DNA of 64,000 nt, from assembly GCA_021399445.1 (NCBI GenBank), contig JAJTUQ010000003.1, positions 7,378,001-7,442,000 of the forward strand, written 5' to 3'. The position numbers and the translations under genes are program-made. The stretch's first letter is position 1. Each line of letters begins with the position of its first letter. The notes beneath the pieces are model-generated. The model worked only from the letters and a program-made list of their open reading frames with translations, was not told the origin of the DNA and ran no database searches. The stretch is from Xylogone sp. PMI_703 (taxonomy: Eukaryota; Ascomycota; Leotiomycetes). Below, one piece after another: positions 24,736-35,940 of this stretch.

Positions 24736-27656
24736 ACGAACCCAACTTGCAAAGTCAGGGGTGAGTGGAGCACACTGGCGGCGCACCCGCGCGTTCTCTG
24801 GAGGGTGGAAGAAGGGCCAGAACCCTCAGCGTCCACTTAGAATGCCCGGCTGTGGGCCCGGGTGGAATTGGGATGAGCACGTCAAATTGAGTGGGCGTGC
24901 ACCTCAGGCACTCACAGCCGCCAAGGACGCGTACCTCGCAGCCGACGTGCCAAATCATCCCCATCAACACGCCCCACCGCGCTGCCATTGGTCGACTGTG
25001 CCTGGTTCCTGGAGCAATGTGTGTCCTGGCTAGATCCACACCCGGTGCCAAGCAGGCCAGAACCAACGATCCACATCCGCTGCCAGATCCCTCGATTTGT
25101 TCCAACTTCTGACTTGCCGTGCGGAAAGCCTTCCAAAAGTCCCCGGGACTTGCTCAGGGCTGCAGCAGACCTGTCAGCTCTGACAACTGTCGTCATCAAC
25201 ACTGAGTTGGATAGCACGACGCACTCGTTCACTATGCGATGGCAAGCCCGGGTCTGCTTGTTGATTGTGTTGTCGCACGATGGGCTCCGGACCGGAGTGC
25301 ATGAACACTGTTGGGCAGGGTTGAGATGAACTCGGGCACCATGGAGTAGTTCTGACAACGGCCTCAGACTGGTGTTCCAAAATAAAACCCTCCATAGCAC
25401 AGCTCCCAGATACATATCAGAATACGGTACAGTGTTTGTGAGATTCGGCTGCCAACCAAGACGCCGGTGGAATTCAATTTGATACCGTCCACGATGAGTC
25501 TTTGGGGACCAGCAGTCCATCCATTCGTGCGGCGCCAAAGGTCAAGAGAAAGAAGGCCTGTGGCGCGCCTATAATTCGCGGTGTACGGTACCAACGAATC
25601 CTACACAGCAGCCGCGGACAAAGGCGACTATCCAGCTGGGGAGCACAGGGCTGGCGGATGTATGAACGACTGCCTGTCTGTACTGTACATCCGTACAATA
25701 CTCCGGGATATTCATAGTATCAATCAATCTTTGAGAGGCATACAACGTGCTTCTTTCTTTACCAATCCAGATGTCTCACCGCCATCATGGCCAGTCTTCA
25801 GGAATACACAGTACTTTTCTTGTTCTCGTGAAGGATTTTGCGGGCTCTTTCAATAATATCCTCAAATAGAACGTCCCAAAATATTGTATCCACAGTTTGG
25901 CACAAAGACAAACAATCATCAATGCATGTCTACCAAGAGCCCGCTCTCCCACATTGTGCAACGGTGAGGAGTACGATACTCCATAAGCTGCCCCATCGCA
26001 CAAAGATCGATCTATCTCTTCCGCTGCCGTCTGGCACAAAGGGCTGAGGTAGTGATCGGAACCCCACCTGCCACATCCGCTGCGGCACGGCACAGAGGAA
26101 AATTCTCTCAAAGCGGTTCCTACATTAGCTTGTGCCTTCCCTCTGCATCTGCAATCACTTGACAAATGCTTGCAGAAGTGGCTGCCGAGACAGCACAAAA
26201 GTACAGATAGAGTTCTAGAATTACCACTGCGATAATACCATCAGGAATTTTCGCTAGTTTGATGGTCACGCAGTTGTGCACGATTGGATAAAATTGTGTA
26301 GTTGTGTGAAGACTCTTGCAGAAACGGCACAAAAAGTCCCCGCTCTTTTCTGTGCGTGGTCATGGTCTCCTCTCCTCTCTTCAACTTATTGGTGAATGTG
26401 ACCTTAGTTGCAGAAAGAACTGAGAGAAAGTGAGCAGAAATTTCTTTGCACCTGCTTTAGCTCTGACTGTGCTTGGAGGTGAACTCTGGGAACCTATATT
26501 TTTCATCTCGGAAGCTACCACTCTGATGTTTGGTTCCGAACTATCACTGTCAACTGCTAGAAATTTTCGCAGAGTCTAGAACTTTATCCACGTGCGAGGA
26601 CAGGAAGATGTTGTAAGCAATCCCACGGATAGGACCGTCCAGCAGGAGCAGCTCCAATCAGTTCAGTTCAAAGACAGTTGATAGGAATTGGCACATTTGA
26701 CAGGTTCGCCACCAACTGAACCGGTACCGAACAGGCCTTGTCGATGGGATAATTGTCCAAACACATGAAGGCGGACAAAGTACCGGTGAATTACTGAAGT
26801 ATGTTTGCAACTGTTTTTTCAGACTTAATCACGTAATAGTGCCAAGGCTTGCCACGCGTTCTTTCGGCTTCAGTCATGACATTCTCGGAAGGAAGATGGA
26901 CTGCATGCAAGCCTGGCAGTTGGACGGTTCATGTGAAAAAACGCTCATACAGTATTCCTGAGAAAACCCCATTGCATTGGCTTTCTCAATGGAGCGTAGA
27001 AGCCATGGACGCCATGGCAGCCAGCTATCAAATCGGGTGCCTCCATGGTACTTGCCGGAGCAGGCTGAAAAGTATGCCTTGGACGCCATGAGCGGGACGG
27101 GAAAATCATGAAGAGAGATCGGCTCGGCCAACTGTGAAGTGACACATCACACACCGATACAATAGTCTACTTGTATATGCACTCAGGTACGGTGCCTGAA
27201 TTATCGACAAGACTAGCAGCGATTGACAAGTGATTTCTTGCGTGAAGGATGTACATCTAGCGACAGAGCAGTGCAACACGTAGTAACGCAGGTTTAAGAG
27301 TACAATACAGTAACAGGATTCCATATTGCAAGACGCCGCAAGCCATAAGCCCTTCTATTTCTTTCACAGACGGACATGACTCTGCCCTATCAAACCATCA
27401 AACCCAAATGGTGTTTCTTTCTGCCTTGGCTTGTTCAGCCTGAGGAAGAACTTATCCACTGGCCCGCTGATCAGCGAGCGGGAAGGTGAGACATACATCT
27501 CGCCTTTTTTGCTGCACTTGGAAAAGAACTTTACAACAACGATGTTTTCCAGGGCCCTTTCCAGGCTGTACTTAATATCTATCCAAAATCAAGGAAAGAC
27601 CACCGATCCTTTCCTCTGTTACGGTAGAATATGTGTACAGTGTATGTAGTGTTTGG

Positions 27657-27666
27657 ATCACGTGAT
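27657..27666. promoter_or_regulatory. ATCACGTGAT palindrome
   Basis: Second copy of the 10-bp palindrome found before ENT3. Here it lies about 400 bp beyond the 3' end of ATG14, away from any promoter I can assign. Confidence 0.3.
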
Positions 27667-28071
27667 ATCCAACCAATCGATGCATATCCAGAAATGTGTA
27701 TTGTTTGACAAATAAGTCTTGAAGGGTTTTGATTGCTCTTCGTGTGACTATGTGCAGCAGATAGTACATGCCATTGTTAAATCACAAGAAAGATAAACAA
27801 GGCATATCCCCAATCAAGGGTAGTTGTGGTTAATGTAGGATGTACACTGGGCAAAGGGTAAAGTTATTTCTCTAAGGTGGGCCTGTTTTCTATCAAAACT
27901 GTTACATAGCAGGGTTCCTTCTTCTTTCCTACTAGATTACCCTCGGGTGCTGCAGGATTCCTTCGAGGGAGCTTCCTCCTGTTTGGAAGGCCAATGAAGG
28001 TAGAAGGTACTTCTCTCTCTTATATAACTACTGGAATCCCTCCCTGGACCCTTTAACCGAAGGATATATTC

Positions 28072-29728
28072 TTATCTCGGCTTCAACTTCGTCCATCCTG
28101 ACGTCCCAGGCTTCCTCCCTCCATCACCACTCACCAGCTCAACCGCATCCATCACCGTCCTCATACTCATGAAACTCTGCATGCCACCTAATCCAAACCC
28201 TCTATCCCTCTCCCTCTCCTTCCTTGCCCCGACAACGACCCCGTCATCTGCCATCTCGTCCTCCACCGCCCAAGCTTCCTGGTCTAGAACCTCCCATTCA
28301 GCAGTAGCTGCCTCGCTCATGAGTTTTGACTTGAGCTTATCCACGAGCTTCATTGGATTAGGCAGTTTCCAGCTGCGGACTATATCCGTGCCCTCTGCGC
28401 TGCCTAGGAAGTGGTGTGCAGTGCCGTGCGAGTAGAGGCCCATGATGGGGTTGGGGACTTTCTTTTCCTCGATCTTGACTGCATCTCCATTCTGTTGGGA
28501 GCCCGGTGCTGCTGTTCCGACCTTCGGAGATATAACGTTCTGGCCTGAGGGTACCCTGTTGAGAAGGCTGGGTCGGATTTGAGATCCGATAAGGAGGTTG
28601 TAGAAGTTCTGTCCCATGGCGCAGATATCCTCGAAACTGCTACTCTCTCCTACGGATACGCCCTGGCTCTTACATAGCCAGGCAATGTTGTAGGCTAGGA
28701 GAGTGACGCCTTCGAGAAAGAGAGCGTAGCTGGCTGGGTCTTCGGATGCGAGAATTGGGAGTGGCTTCGAGATGAAGAGAGGTCGTGGGCGTGGGAGATT
28801 TATCGTATTGTCGACATGTCGAGATGCGGAGGGACTGGTGCTTGATGAGTGACCTGGCGTTGATCCTGGGAATGGGACGTTTGTGTGTATGTATGACTGC
28901 GATATCGGGAATATGGTTGGTAGGGGGTAATCTCGGTGTGGTAGAGTGATCTCAGCCGGGAGTCTGATGGAGAGGTAATGCGTTGATAGCATCAGAAGAT
29001 GTACCACATGCGACAAGGAGGTTGATATCTGCGCGGGAGCAGCGGCTATATCGTAAGATTAGTCTTGGGTCATCAAAAGATGGACGCTTAATGCGCTACT
29101 TACTATTCATTGCTCGCAAGTCAACGATGCTGATCCCGCCAATCTTATAATCGTAGTTTCCGCTACTCCTTTTCACTCGCTGTAGTCCATATAGCTTCGC
29201 AGCCTCGCCGCAGAGGAAAGCCCTCGAGCTTGCCGTAACAACATGTACCTGATTCCATTTATATCGTGTTATTTTGGTGGACTTATCAACGTCCTCGATC
29301 TGCTTAGTTCGTCGAGCTTCGACCCCATTTGATGCAGAAGCAAGTTCCGATTTCCTTCTCGCAATCGATGCCTTCTTTCGTGCGAGTGCCTCTCTAGCCT
29401 TCTCTACATTCGTCCTGAGCTCATCGGCATGCGCAATGATCTGCTGAGTCCGATCCTGCACTCGCTGTCTTTCTGCAAGAAGTTGCTCGGCCTGCCAACG
29501 ATTCACACTCTCCTTTGTGTTTTCCGTAATTTCATTTGGTTTGTTTGTGTCCTTTGATTGTTGGGAAACAAGAGCGGTTATCTCCCGATCGAGGCTGTCT
29601 TTCTCTAAGAGGACACGAGCATGTAGGACTCGAGGTTCATAAAGTTGATTTCGCGCATCTATGGGGCATAAAAATGGGAGTCTACTTCCTCCGGTACGTT
29701 GGCAGATGTCACACTGCATCGTGCGCAT
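28072..29728 (-). CDS. atg14: autophagy protein Atg14 / UVRAG-like (Atg14 domain)
   Basis: Minus-strand exons 29728-29104 and 29045-28072 give 532 residues; the 58-nt intron splits a Thr codon. Atg14 is the autophagy-specific subunit of PI3-kinase complex I (Vps34-Vps15-Vps30-Atg14) and directs it to the pre-autophagosomal structure. The N terminus has a Cys pair, CDICQR, near residue 4, as in Atg14 proteins. A coiled coil rich in Glu, Arg and Ala spans about 40-150. Conserved blocks include KIGGISIVDLRAMN, AQISTSLSHVVHLL and LSIRLPAEITLPHRDYPLP. The tail is rich in Ser/Pro and charged residues. A nearby second Met (MQCDIC) could be the true start, three codons in. Vps38/UVRAG paralogues share the domain, so the exact member is inferred. 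Confidence 0.85.
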
Positions 29729-30204
29729 ATATGAATTCAGGGTTTCGATGTAGAGTGCTTCGTTCGGCGGAATGGGTGGCGCTTTGAGGCTGGGTCAAGG
29801 CGGTCGCTGTATCTCGGGATATCTCATAATTCTTTGCAGATGAGAAGAAGTGAGGGAATCTTATCCGTCGGACATATTAATGACAGTATGCTACCATTGT
29901 TCGGGGACTGTTTCATCTGGGGTTCAGGCAACGAAGAGAGTCATGTCGTTATGACTACTAGAGCTTCCTTATCTTGCTCTTATGACATCTTATCATCATG
30001 TGACCTCGTTCCGGTTTCGCGTCGGGCCATTTGCGAGTACGACAGTGTTTACGATCACAACTCTTTATGTTTGTGTCAACTGCTGAAGTCTACTCAGGTG
30101 ACTTTACTCAAAGCGATATATGTATAGAAAGTGAAACAGCCCAGGATTTGAAGACTATCTCTATTACTAGGCTTTTAGTCTTCCCGTTGAGATATATCTC
30201 AAAT
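29729..30204. other. divergent promoter region, ATG14 / coiled-coil gene
   Basis: No separate gene is seen in this 476-bp interval; it should hold both promoters. Confidence 0.55.
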
Positions 30205-30872
30205 ATGGAGCAACATAAGTCAGACAGAAATGATGATCACGATGATAATCGAGAGGATAGCTCCCCTACCTTGGAAAAAGTCAAAGATACACGCATTGGA
30301 TCGGGTTCTCCAGTGATAACACTCCAAGATCGCAATAGTACTGAAGATCCTGCCAGTAGCCGGGATGATAGAGATTCGCACAGTTCTCAGAAAATATCCA
30401 GCAACAGAGAAGAATCTACTCCTGAAGATACCGCGGAAGAATTATCCCAGTTTGATTGGCGCGAGTTTGAAACTCGATATACTGCGGCTTTGAAGGAGGC
30501 CGATGATGTAGAGAACAAGCTTGTCGAGCAGTTTGACAACCTTGGACAGGTACTCATTTACGTTCATTTATCCCAGCTATATCTGACATTTCTACAAGGC
30601 TTTTTCAATATGGGTGCAGGCTTCATCTCAATATGAAAGTGACCGAGCTTTGAAAAGGTGGGATTGTCTGGAGCCTATGGAAGACATGACTGACTATATA
30701 GACTGAAAACTCGAACAAGATTTGTCCAACTCCAGGAAGAGACTCTGGAGCAGAAAAAAGCACATTGTATGATATTGTATCACTGCGTATAGAGTAGCAC
30801 TAATGGTGTCTCATAGTTAATGAAGTTGTTCACGCATTCCAAAAAGCAATGGAGCTCCTTAAACGTAGGTAA
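30205..30872 (+). CDS. unrecognised acidic coiled-coil protein
   Basis: Exons 30205-30549, 30620-30657, 30702-30766 and 30817-30872 give 167 residues. I do not recognise the family. The first half (1-85) is Asp/Ser/Glu-rich and likely disordered. The second half (about 88-167) is strongly helical with heptad-like spacing: FDWREFETRYTAALKEADDV, then RLKTRTRFVQLQEETLEQKK, ending FQKAMELLKRR. All introns are GT-AG; the last has a cactaat branch. The chosen stop overlaps a possible donor (cgtaggtaaga), so another exon after 30868 is possible; a frame from about 30943 would add some 40 residues but looks poorly coding. The first in-frame ATG is the start. The shape would suit a small scaffold or complex subunit, but no role can be stated. 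Confidence 0.62.
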
Positions 30873-31158
30873 GAGGAGGCGCATCTCGGTGTGGGGCTCA
30901 CGCCATAGCTTCCGCAACACATATCTCTATACATACAATTCAGAGTTCGCGATGCAGTAGATCTTGAACCTTCTGGTACTACACTAAGGGTAAGTGTAAT
31001 GTCTTTCATAGGTCTCTCACAGTGCATGATCCTCTTTAAGAGGATGTGTTGCTGAATATCTCAATTCTCTCCTTTTAAGTCTTGCTATATAGAATCCTTC
31101 CGCTGTCAATCAGGCCGATACTTTCTCAAATACTCTCCATCTCTAACTTAGCCAAGGA

Positions 31159-31505
31159 TCATGCCATCATTGTAGACCGCACAGTTATTTCATACCCAAT
31201 ATTGCTATCTCGGATGGGTTGCAGTTCGGTATCCTCTCGCTCATCGCTGTCGCTGCGATATCTGGGCCTTGAGTTGACTAATCAATCAATCAATCAATCA
31301 GCAATAGCCTTCGTTACGTGAAGTGGCACTCTGAGGATAGTTGCTTACAGCGTCGAGGCATCACCTTCAGTGTAATCCATGCTATCCAAACTCCTAAGGC
31401 TGCGACTACAAACGCAATAACACCAAAGGCGATGTTGATAGCATTATCGGCTGAAAGACCATTTGAATGAGCGTTTTGCTCTGCTCGCTGTGATGTAGAA
31501 TACAT
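31159..31505 (-). CDS. small single-pass membrane protein, unrecognised
   Basis: Minus-strand exons 31505-31349 and 31277-31159 give 91 residues. The first exon alone reads into a stop and looks like noise; the second, joined through a canonical gtaagc donor and a ttag acceptor, adds a plausible polar tail and closes in frame. The chain has a short polar N terminus (MYSTSQRAEQNAHSNG), one hydrophobic helix at about residues 24-46 (AINIAFGVIAFVVAALGVW), a basic stop-transfer stretch (VMPRRFNSRPRYRSD) and an acidic cytoplasmic-type end (SDEREDTELQPIRDSN). No signal peptide is apparent, and N-out/C-in is suggested by the basic flank. The 71-nt intron contains an (ATCA)5 microsatellite next to the acceptor. 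I know no function; it is convergent with the coiled-coil gene. Confidence 0.55.
31281..31300. repeat. (ATCA)5 microsatellite inside an intron
   Basis: Five perfect ATCA units (TGAT on the coding strand) lie 3-23 nt upstream of the predicted acceptor of the 91-aa membrane-protein gene. The TGAT units themselves resemble the branch-site core. Confidence 0.85.
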
Positions 31506-33220
31506 TATTTATGTGAACGTTCATACGGGTAGCAGGCTAGTAGAAAGGGAAGAACCAAGAGAAATGACTTTAGAGGATCAAAATTGGCTGGAGACCGTAT
31601 GCAAAGTTATACGTACTTAATGCCGACACAGGACTGCGTGGCTTAATGCCTCCCAATTCCATAGATTGGCCTTATTGACCTTGACAGCTTGATCTTACCT
31701 CTCCTGATGGCTTTATAATTCTATTGGAACCTATGGGGAAACGACCGAACGTATGTGGCGGAGCTGCTCAAAAGCTCTAGAAAGAAGGGGGTGCATCGTG
31801 CATCGGATATATGCATTATAACAACACAAACCAATCATAAAGCAAGTCTCAAAAAGGCAGATTTATTAGCTGTGCCCATAATTGGGATCCCGTATTTGAA
31901 GATAATCGAGTTGTTATCTTTGGGACTTGACACAAGGATAATATCATCTATGCTACGGTTGATTTGTATAGATAAATATTCTGGTTATATAGCATGGGCA
32001 GCACTTCTTTTGGTCAATATGGGCTAAGAGCAGGGGCCATATTGAATGCTCATAATTTGGTATTCAATGCGTCTTTTGGATTGCTATTGCGGAGATATTC
32101 CAGAAACTGGATGGCAGACTCGGGCTAATCGTGTTATCCGGGTGGTTGAGGTTGGCAGTTTCAGAGAGTCAGCAACATGCAACATACTGCGAAATAACGG
32201 GGGAATTGCTTGTGCCAGCGTGGTCGATCCCTTCGAGGTGGTGGCGGAATGACCACAACTTACTGTACTTAGAGCCTCAAGAGTCTCAAACAGGCGGGTG
32301 CAGCTTGACACCTACGCAGTGCGGCGCTTGCTCAGTGGAGAGCCATGTCTCGATCATTACTGCACTAGTCTCAGGTGTTTCCCTGCACTATTACGACCGG
32401 CCCCTCTTCGCCCCTCGTCACCTACATGCGGCTCTTCCCACAACCTTTGCCTCCCTGCCTCCTGCACTTCGCGGGCTGCGTGCGCTGTACTGTAACAACA
32501 CAATGTCAACAGAAATTGCAGCACGAAAATTAGGCGGAGTACTGACGTGCATCCAGCAGACAGGATTCCCCAATCAGAGGACGCTTTTCACTGCATGTGA
32601 TACAGTACTACCATCGCCTCTTGTATACAATTGGACCCTTTTGTTTACGTATTGTTCTGATATGGGGGCTCGCTCAAAGTAAGTGATATTTCTAGTATAC
32701 AGTCTCTCGCTCCGAACAGATTAAACGACAGCGGCTACAGTTGACCATAGCCCAGCACCATGATAGAACTTCAATTCTTATACAAAGTATAGTTGATTCT
32801 AGTGTAGATATAGTAATTACATTAATGTTTCTATTGTTTTGCCTTTTAAAGACAAAAGACTTTGAACAGTTGCGTGATTTCACCTGGTATAAACTATGGC
32901 CTACTGTAGCCGCTGTCGTTTAATCTGTCCGGAGCAAGACAGTATGGCAATATACTTTTAAAGAGCTCGCTATGTACGTAAAATCTACTTGCAGTGTAAA
33001 GAGTACGTGTAAAGTGGACGAGCTCGAGACGAGGTAGATAGCAAGATAGAACAGCCTGACAGCCTGACCGTGCGGGGCCATCTCGCTAATCTGGACGCGA
33101 TTGCCTGGCGTCCCGTCATACCTAAATCTCTCTTTTCGACCTTTGTAGCTTTTATCACGAGTATTAGAATTTCCGCAAAACAAAGAGTATGTGGGCGGTT
33201 GATAAGGGTACATCTGAGCC
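31506..33220. other. divergent intergenic region before the DUF3807-like gene
   Basis: About 1.7 kb with no recognised gene. The longest frame (32131-32682, +) begins at a non-ATG codon and shows no family motif. Base composition is mixed and AT-rich near 32700-32900. Confidence 0.5.
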
Positions 33221-33855
33221 ATGATTGTGCCTGAAATATCTCAGGTAAGGAACCCCTTTTAGGATATACTTTAATATACTGACGCGTCTAGGATGATCTT
33301 CTGAACTTTCATGCAAGGCACTTTCTAGGTATATCGGTGGATCATTTTTCGGAACACTTCCTGGGCCCTGTCGAAGAAGAGGAACAGGATGATGGCCTCG
33401 GTTACTACGACGATGGTGTTCAACGCACCTTGACAGACGAACAGATAGCCATGTTCAGGCACTCTGAGATCCAGGCAATTTTGCGCAAAAGGAGACACGA
33501 GAAGGAGGCTGGGATAAATAGTGGATTGCCTTCATTTGTTGAAGAAGATGGGGATAACGTGGAAGATGGAGAGGTTGAGGATGAAGATGAAGATTTATCT
33601 GAGAACATTATCACTGTCAACCAGCCCGCCGCGACCTCGAAGACTAACAGGCAATCGAGAAAGAAGAAGCGGAAGAAGTCGAAGAATAAGGGTGCACCAG
33701 GGAATCAACTAGCCAAACCTGATCTAAGAAAGAGGACCTGGGACAAGGTGGATGAGGGCCTAGCAGGATTGGACTATGATGAAGCAACCAACGCTGCGAA
33801 CTCTTCCCAGCAACTCCACGCTCAACGAAGGCGGATTTCTTACGATGATGATTGA
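33221..33855 (+). CDS. DUF3807-like conserved fungal protein
   Basis: Exons 33221-33244 and 33292-33855 give 195 residues; the 47-nt intron follows eight codons (MIVPEISQ) in phase 0. The conserved part is the N-terminal third: LLNFHARHFLGISVDHFSEH, a GYYDDGVQRTLTDEQIAMFR block and HSEIQAILRKRRHEKE. This resembles ascomycete proteins carrying DUF3807, whose function is unknown. The rest is an acidic stretch (EDGEVEDEDEDLSE, about 95-110) followed by a Lys/Arg-rich run (RKKKRKKSKNKG, near 130-145) that could be a nuclear localisation signal, then a polar tail. The family assignment is from pattern memory and is moderately certain; the reading frame itself is secure. Confidence 0.72.
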
Positions 33856-34490
33856 ACCTCTTGGCGGCTGTAGCAAACATTGTTGATCAAAGATGATCAC
33901 TGGATATGATCCAGCAGTCGCATTCTGAATGACAATCCAAGCTCTACATACTGGCAACAAACGGTGCGTCCCTCTTACCTTCCCTACAGATCGTTCTCAT
34001 ATGATGAAAACCTTGTATCGTCATCCTTAGTCGGAAGCAATGTGCAACAGTCTCTAACCCTTCCAACTTGTTGGGATGCGTTTAAGGCTTACGCACGCGT
34101 ATGGCGAGATAAATCTTCTCTCTGAAATAACATCCAAACTATAAACATATCAATACAGTTGCGTGGTGTCTCGATTCTAACGGTTGGTGGAATTTAGGAT
34201 TTCGCAGCGCTTCAGGACGCATTGTATCATGCTAGATATGATCGCGCAACTTGTGTTGAAATATACCAAAATGCATGGCATATAGACCGATATGCTCCAT
34301 ATTCGATGAAGGGGAACTAGTGGATGCGGCTGCTTAGAAGTTGCAGACTCCTAAAATAGGGACAAGGCTGAAAAATAGCCTGACGGCTTGCCTTCAAACT
34401 AGCGATTTAAGCTTAATACGCTCAATAATAGACAGCATAACCTCAACCAACTTCTGTAATAGAACTCGGTTATCTAATAGTATCTCAAAT
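33856..34490. other. intergenic region, DUF3807-like / ANCHR-like
   Basis: 3' flank and promoter between two + genes. No gene or RNA is recognised. Confidence 0.6.
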
Positions 34491-35644
34491 ATGAGTGATC
34501 TTGCAGGCTACGATGATGATAATGATCTCTTAAATCGCTTCAATGCTTTGAAAAAGTCGAGCGCTCCGACTACGCCAATAAAGTACCTCTAAACTGCCTA
34601 ACCTGCCAGCCTTCCGCTAACTTATCAAGGCAAGCAAACCTCCACAATACACGGGCAACATTAAGTCCAGACACAGACTTATCAGCACGCCTCCGTGGCT
34701 TACGCAACGGATCGCTATCTCCAGCACCTGTAACTACTCGAAAAGTGACCCCGGTAACGGCCCATTCCCCTTCAGCCTTGCCGCCGGACGATGACGACCC
34801 ACTCCTTGACTTTGGAGATGATGACCAGACCCTCGAAGAACTACTGGCAGATCTGGGCCCGGAGGATCAATGGAAGCTAAATCCCGACGATCCAAATGAT
34901 ATCCAGAAGTTGCTCGATGAGGCCAAGCAAGCTTTACCCCGCCCGGAAGTCTCATCTGAGTTGAAGCCGGAAGAACAATCGCAAGATGATGATCGACGGA
35001 AAACGGGCAAAGATCTCTTGACTAGAGACCTTGACATGCCTGCTTTTACTCTAGATGACGAGGATCAAGACGATAGTAAGAGAGGGAGAAACACAGATCT
35101 TGAGAAAGAGTCACGTGAAGTTCAAGATATTGTAGCAAAGGCGCTTGATGAAGTCAAGACTGAGGGTGAGAATGAAGCCACTGCGGGAGGAGATGATGAA
35201 AAACCGACAGAAAACAATGAAGAGGATGGGGAGGATGAAGAGAAGGATGGAGACCACTCTACGCTGGACTTTCCCACAACACCATCAGACTTCCATTCAC
35301 TGCCTCCTGCTTCCGAACCAGGCAGACAATCTCCGGATTCCGACTCTGGACTTGACGCCCGTCTAGCTGCCCTTCGCGGACTTGGGCCCGTCGGTGATTT
35401 AAGTTTACCGTCGGTGCCTGCATCCAAACCAACAGGTAAACAGGTACAAAGTACGATGAAAAAGTTTACGGATGAAGAGATTGACTCCTGGTGTATTATA
35501 TGTCAGGATGATGCTACGATTGAGTGTTTGGGCTGTGACAGTGACTTGTACTGTGCAAATTGCTGGAAGGAGGGCCATATGGGACCGGATGTCGGATTGG
35601 AAGAGAAGATGCACAAGTGGGTTAAATATAGGAAGCCAACTTAA
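34491..35644 (+). CDS. ANCHR/ZFYVE19-like zinc-finger protein
   Basis: Exons 34491-34582 and 34630-35644 give 368 residues; the 47-nt intron splits a Lys codon. The chain is mostly acidic and disordered, with short predicted amphipathic segments, among them LLNRFNALKK at the start, LSARLRGLRNG near 50 and DARLAALRGLG near 275; the last two resemble each other. The C-terminal B-box-type finger (about 318-347) shows WCIICQDDATIECLGC, then LYCANCWKEGH, a Cys/His set typical of the human abscission regulator ANCHR (ZFYVE19) and its fungal relatives. In animals ANCHR delays abscission by acting on VPS4 and CHMP4C; a fungal role is not established. The FYVE domain of the human protein is not seen, so only the rear finger and general layout are shared. 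Confidence 0.75.
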
Positions 35645-35940
35645 GCATATCAAAGGAATGAAATCAATTGTTTTCGAAGCGTTTAGCTAACCTCCTAAGT
35701 AAACATAACTCATAATGTAACTATCTTTGATGTTTCTTTATCAACTCTGACATTTGTGCTAAGCAGATATATTCATACATACAATTTAGCCTCACTTCCT
35801 ATCATAACCTGTGAAAACCTACCCATATTGTTGCCTTAAACTCCTACATACCTACCTAGATCTTAATCGTACATAGACATATAGCACAGTGGTATAGCCA
35901 GATCGAACCCCGTGCGTCGATAATGCAACTAACGTGAGAA

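Larger units (their letters stand above)
24344..28071. other. long gene-poor region upstream of the Asp f 4-like gene
   Basis: About 3.7 kb without a recognisable gene. The first 400 bp should be the Asp f 4-like promoter, with a G-rich cluster at 24619-24735. The remainder has many short frames on all strands and no family motif, and it is neither strongly AT-biased nor obviously repeat-built, so a RIP-mutated transposon is not evident. An ATCACGTGAT palindrome lies at 27657-27666. Long non-coding RNA or a small multi-exon gene cannot be excluded. Confidence 0.5.

Noticed and set aside
24912..25538. 208-codon minus-strand open frame in the gene-poor region
   Set aside because: Starts at or near a weak codon, has no family motif, biased Arg/Ser/Cys content and overlapping frames on both strands, as expected from GC-rich non-coding DNA.
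32131..32682. 183-codon plus-strand open frame
   Set aside because: Begins at GTG, not ATG, and reads like translated non-coding DNA; no splice extension or homology signal.
35883..35922. tRNA-like signals: an A-box-like TAGCACAGTGG on + followed by a sequence whose complement reads GGGTTCGATCT (B-box-like)
   Set aside because: The two boxes are in opposite orientation and no acceptor or anticodon stems can be formed.
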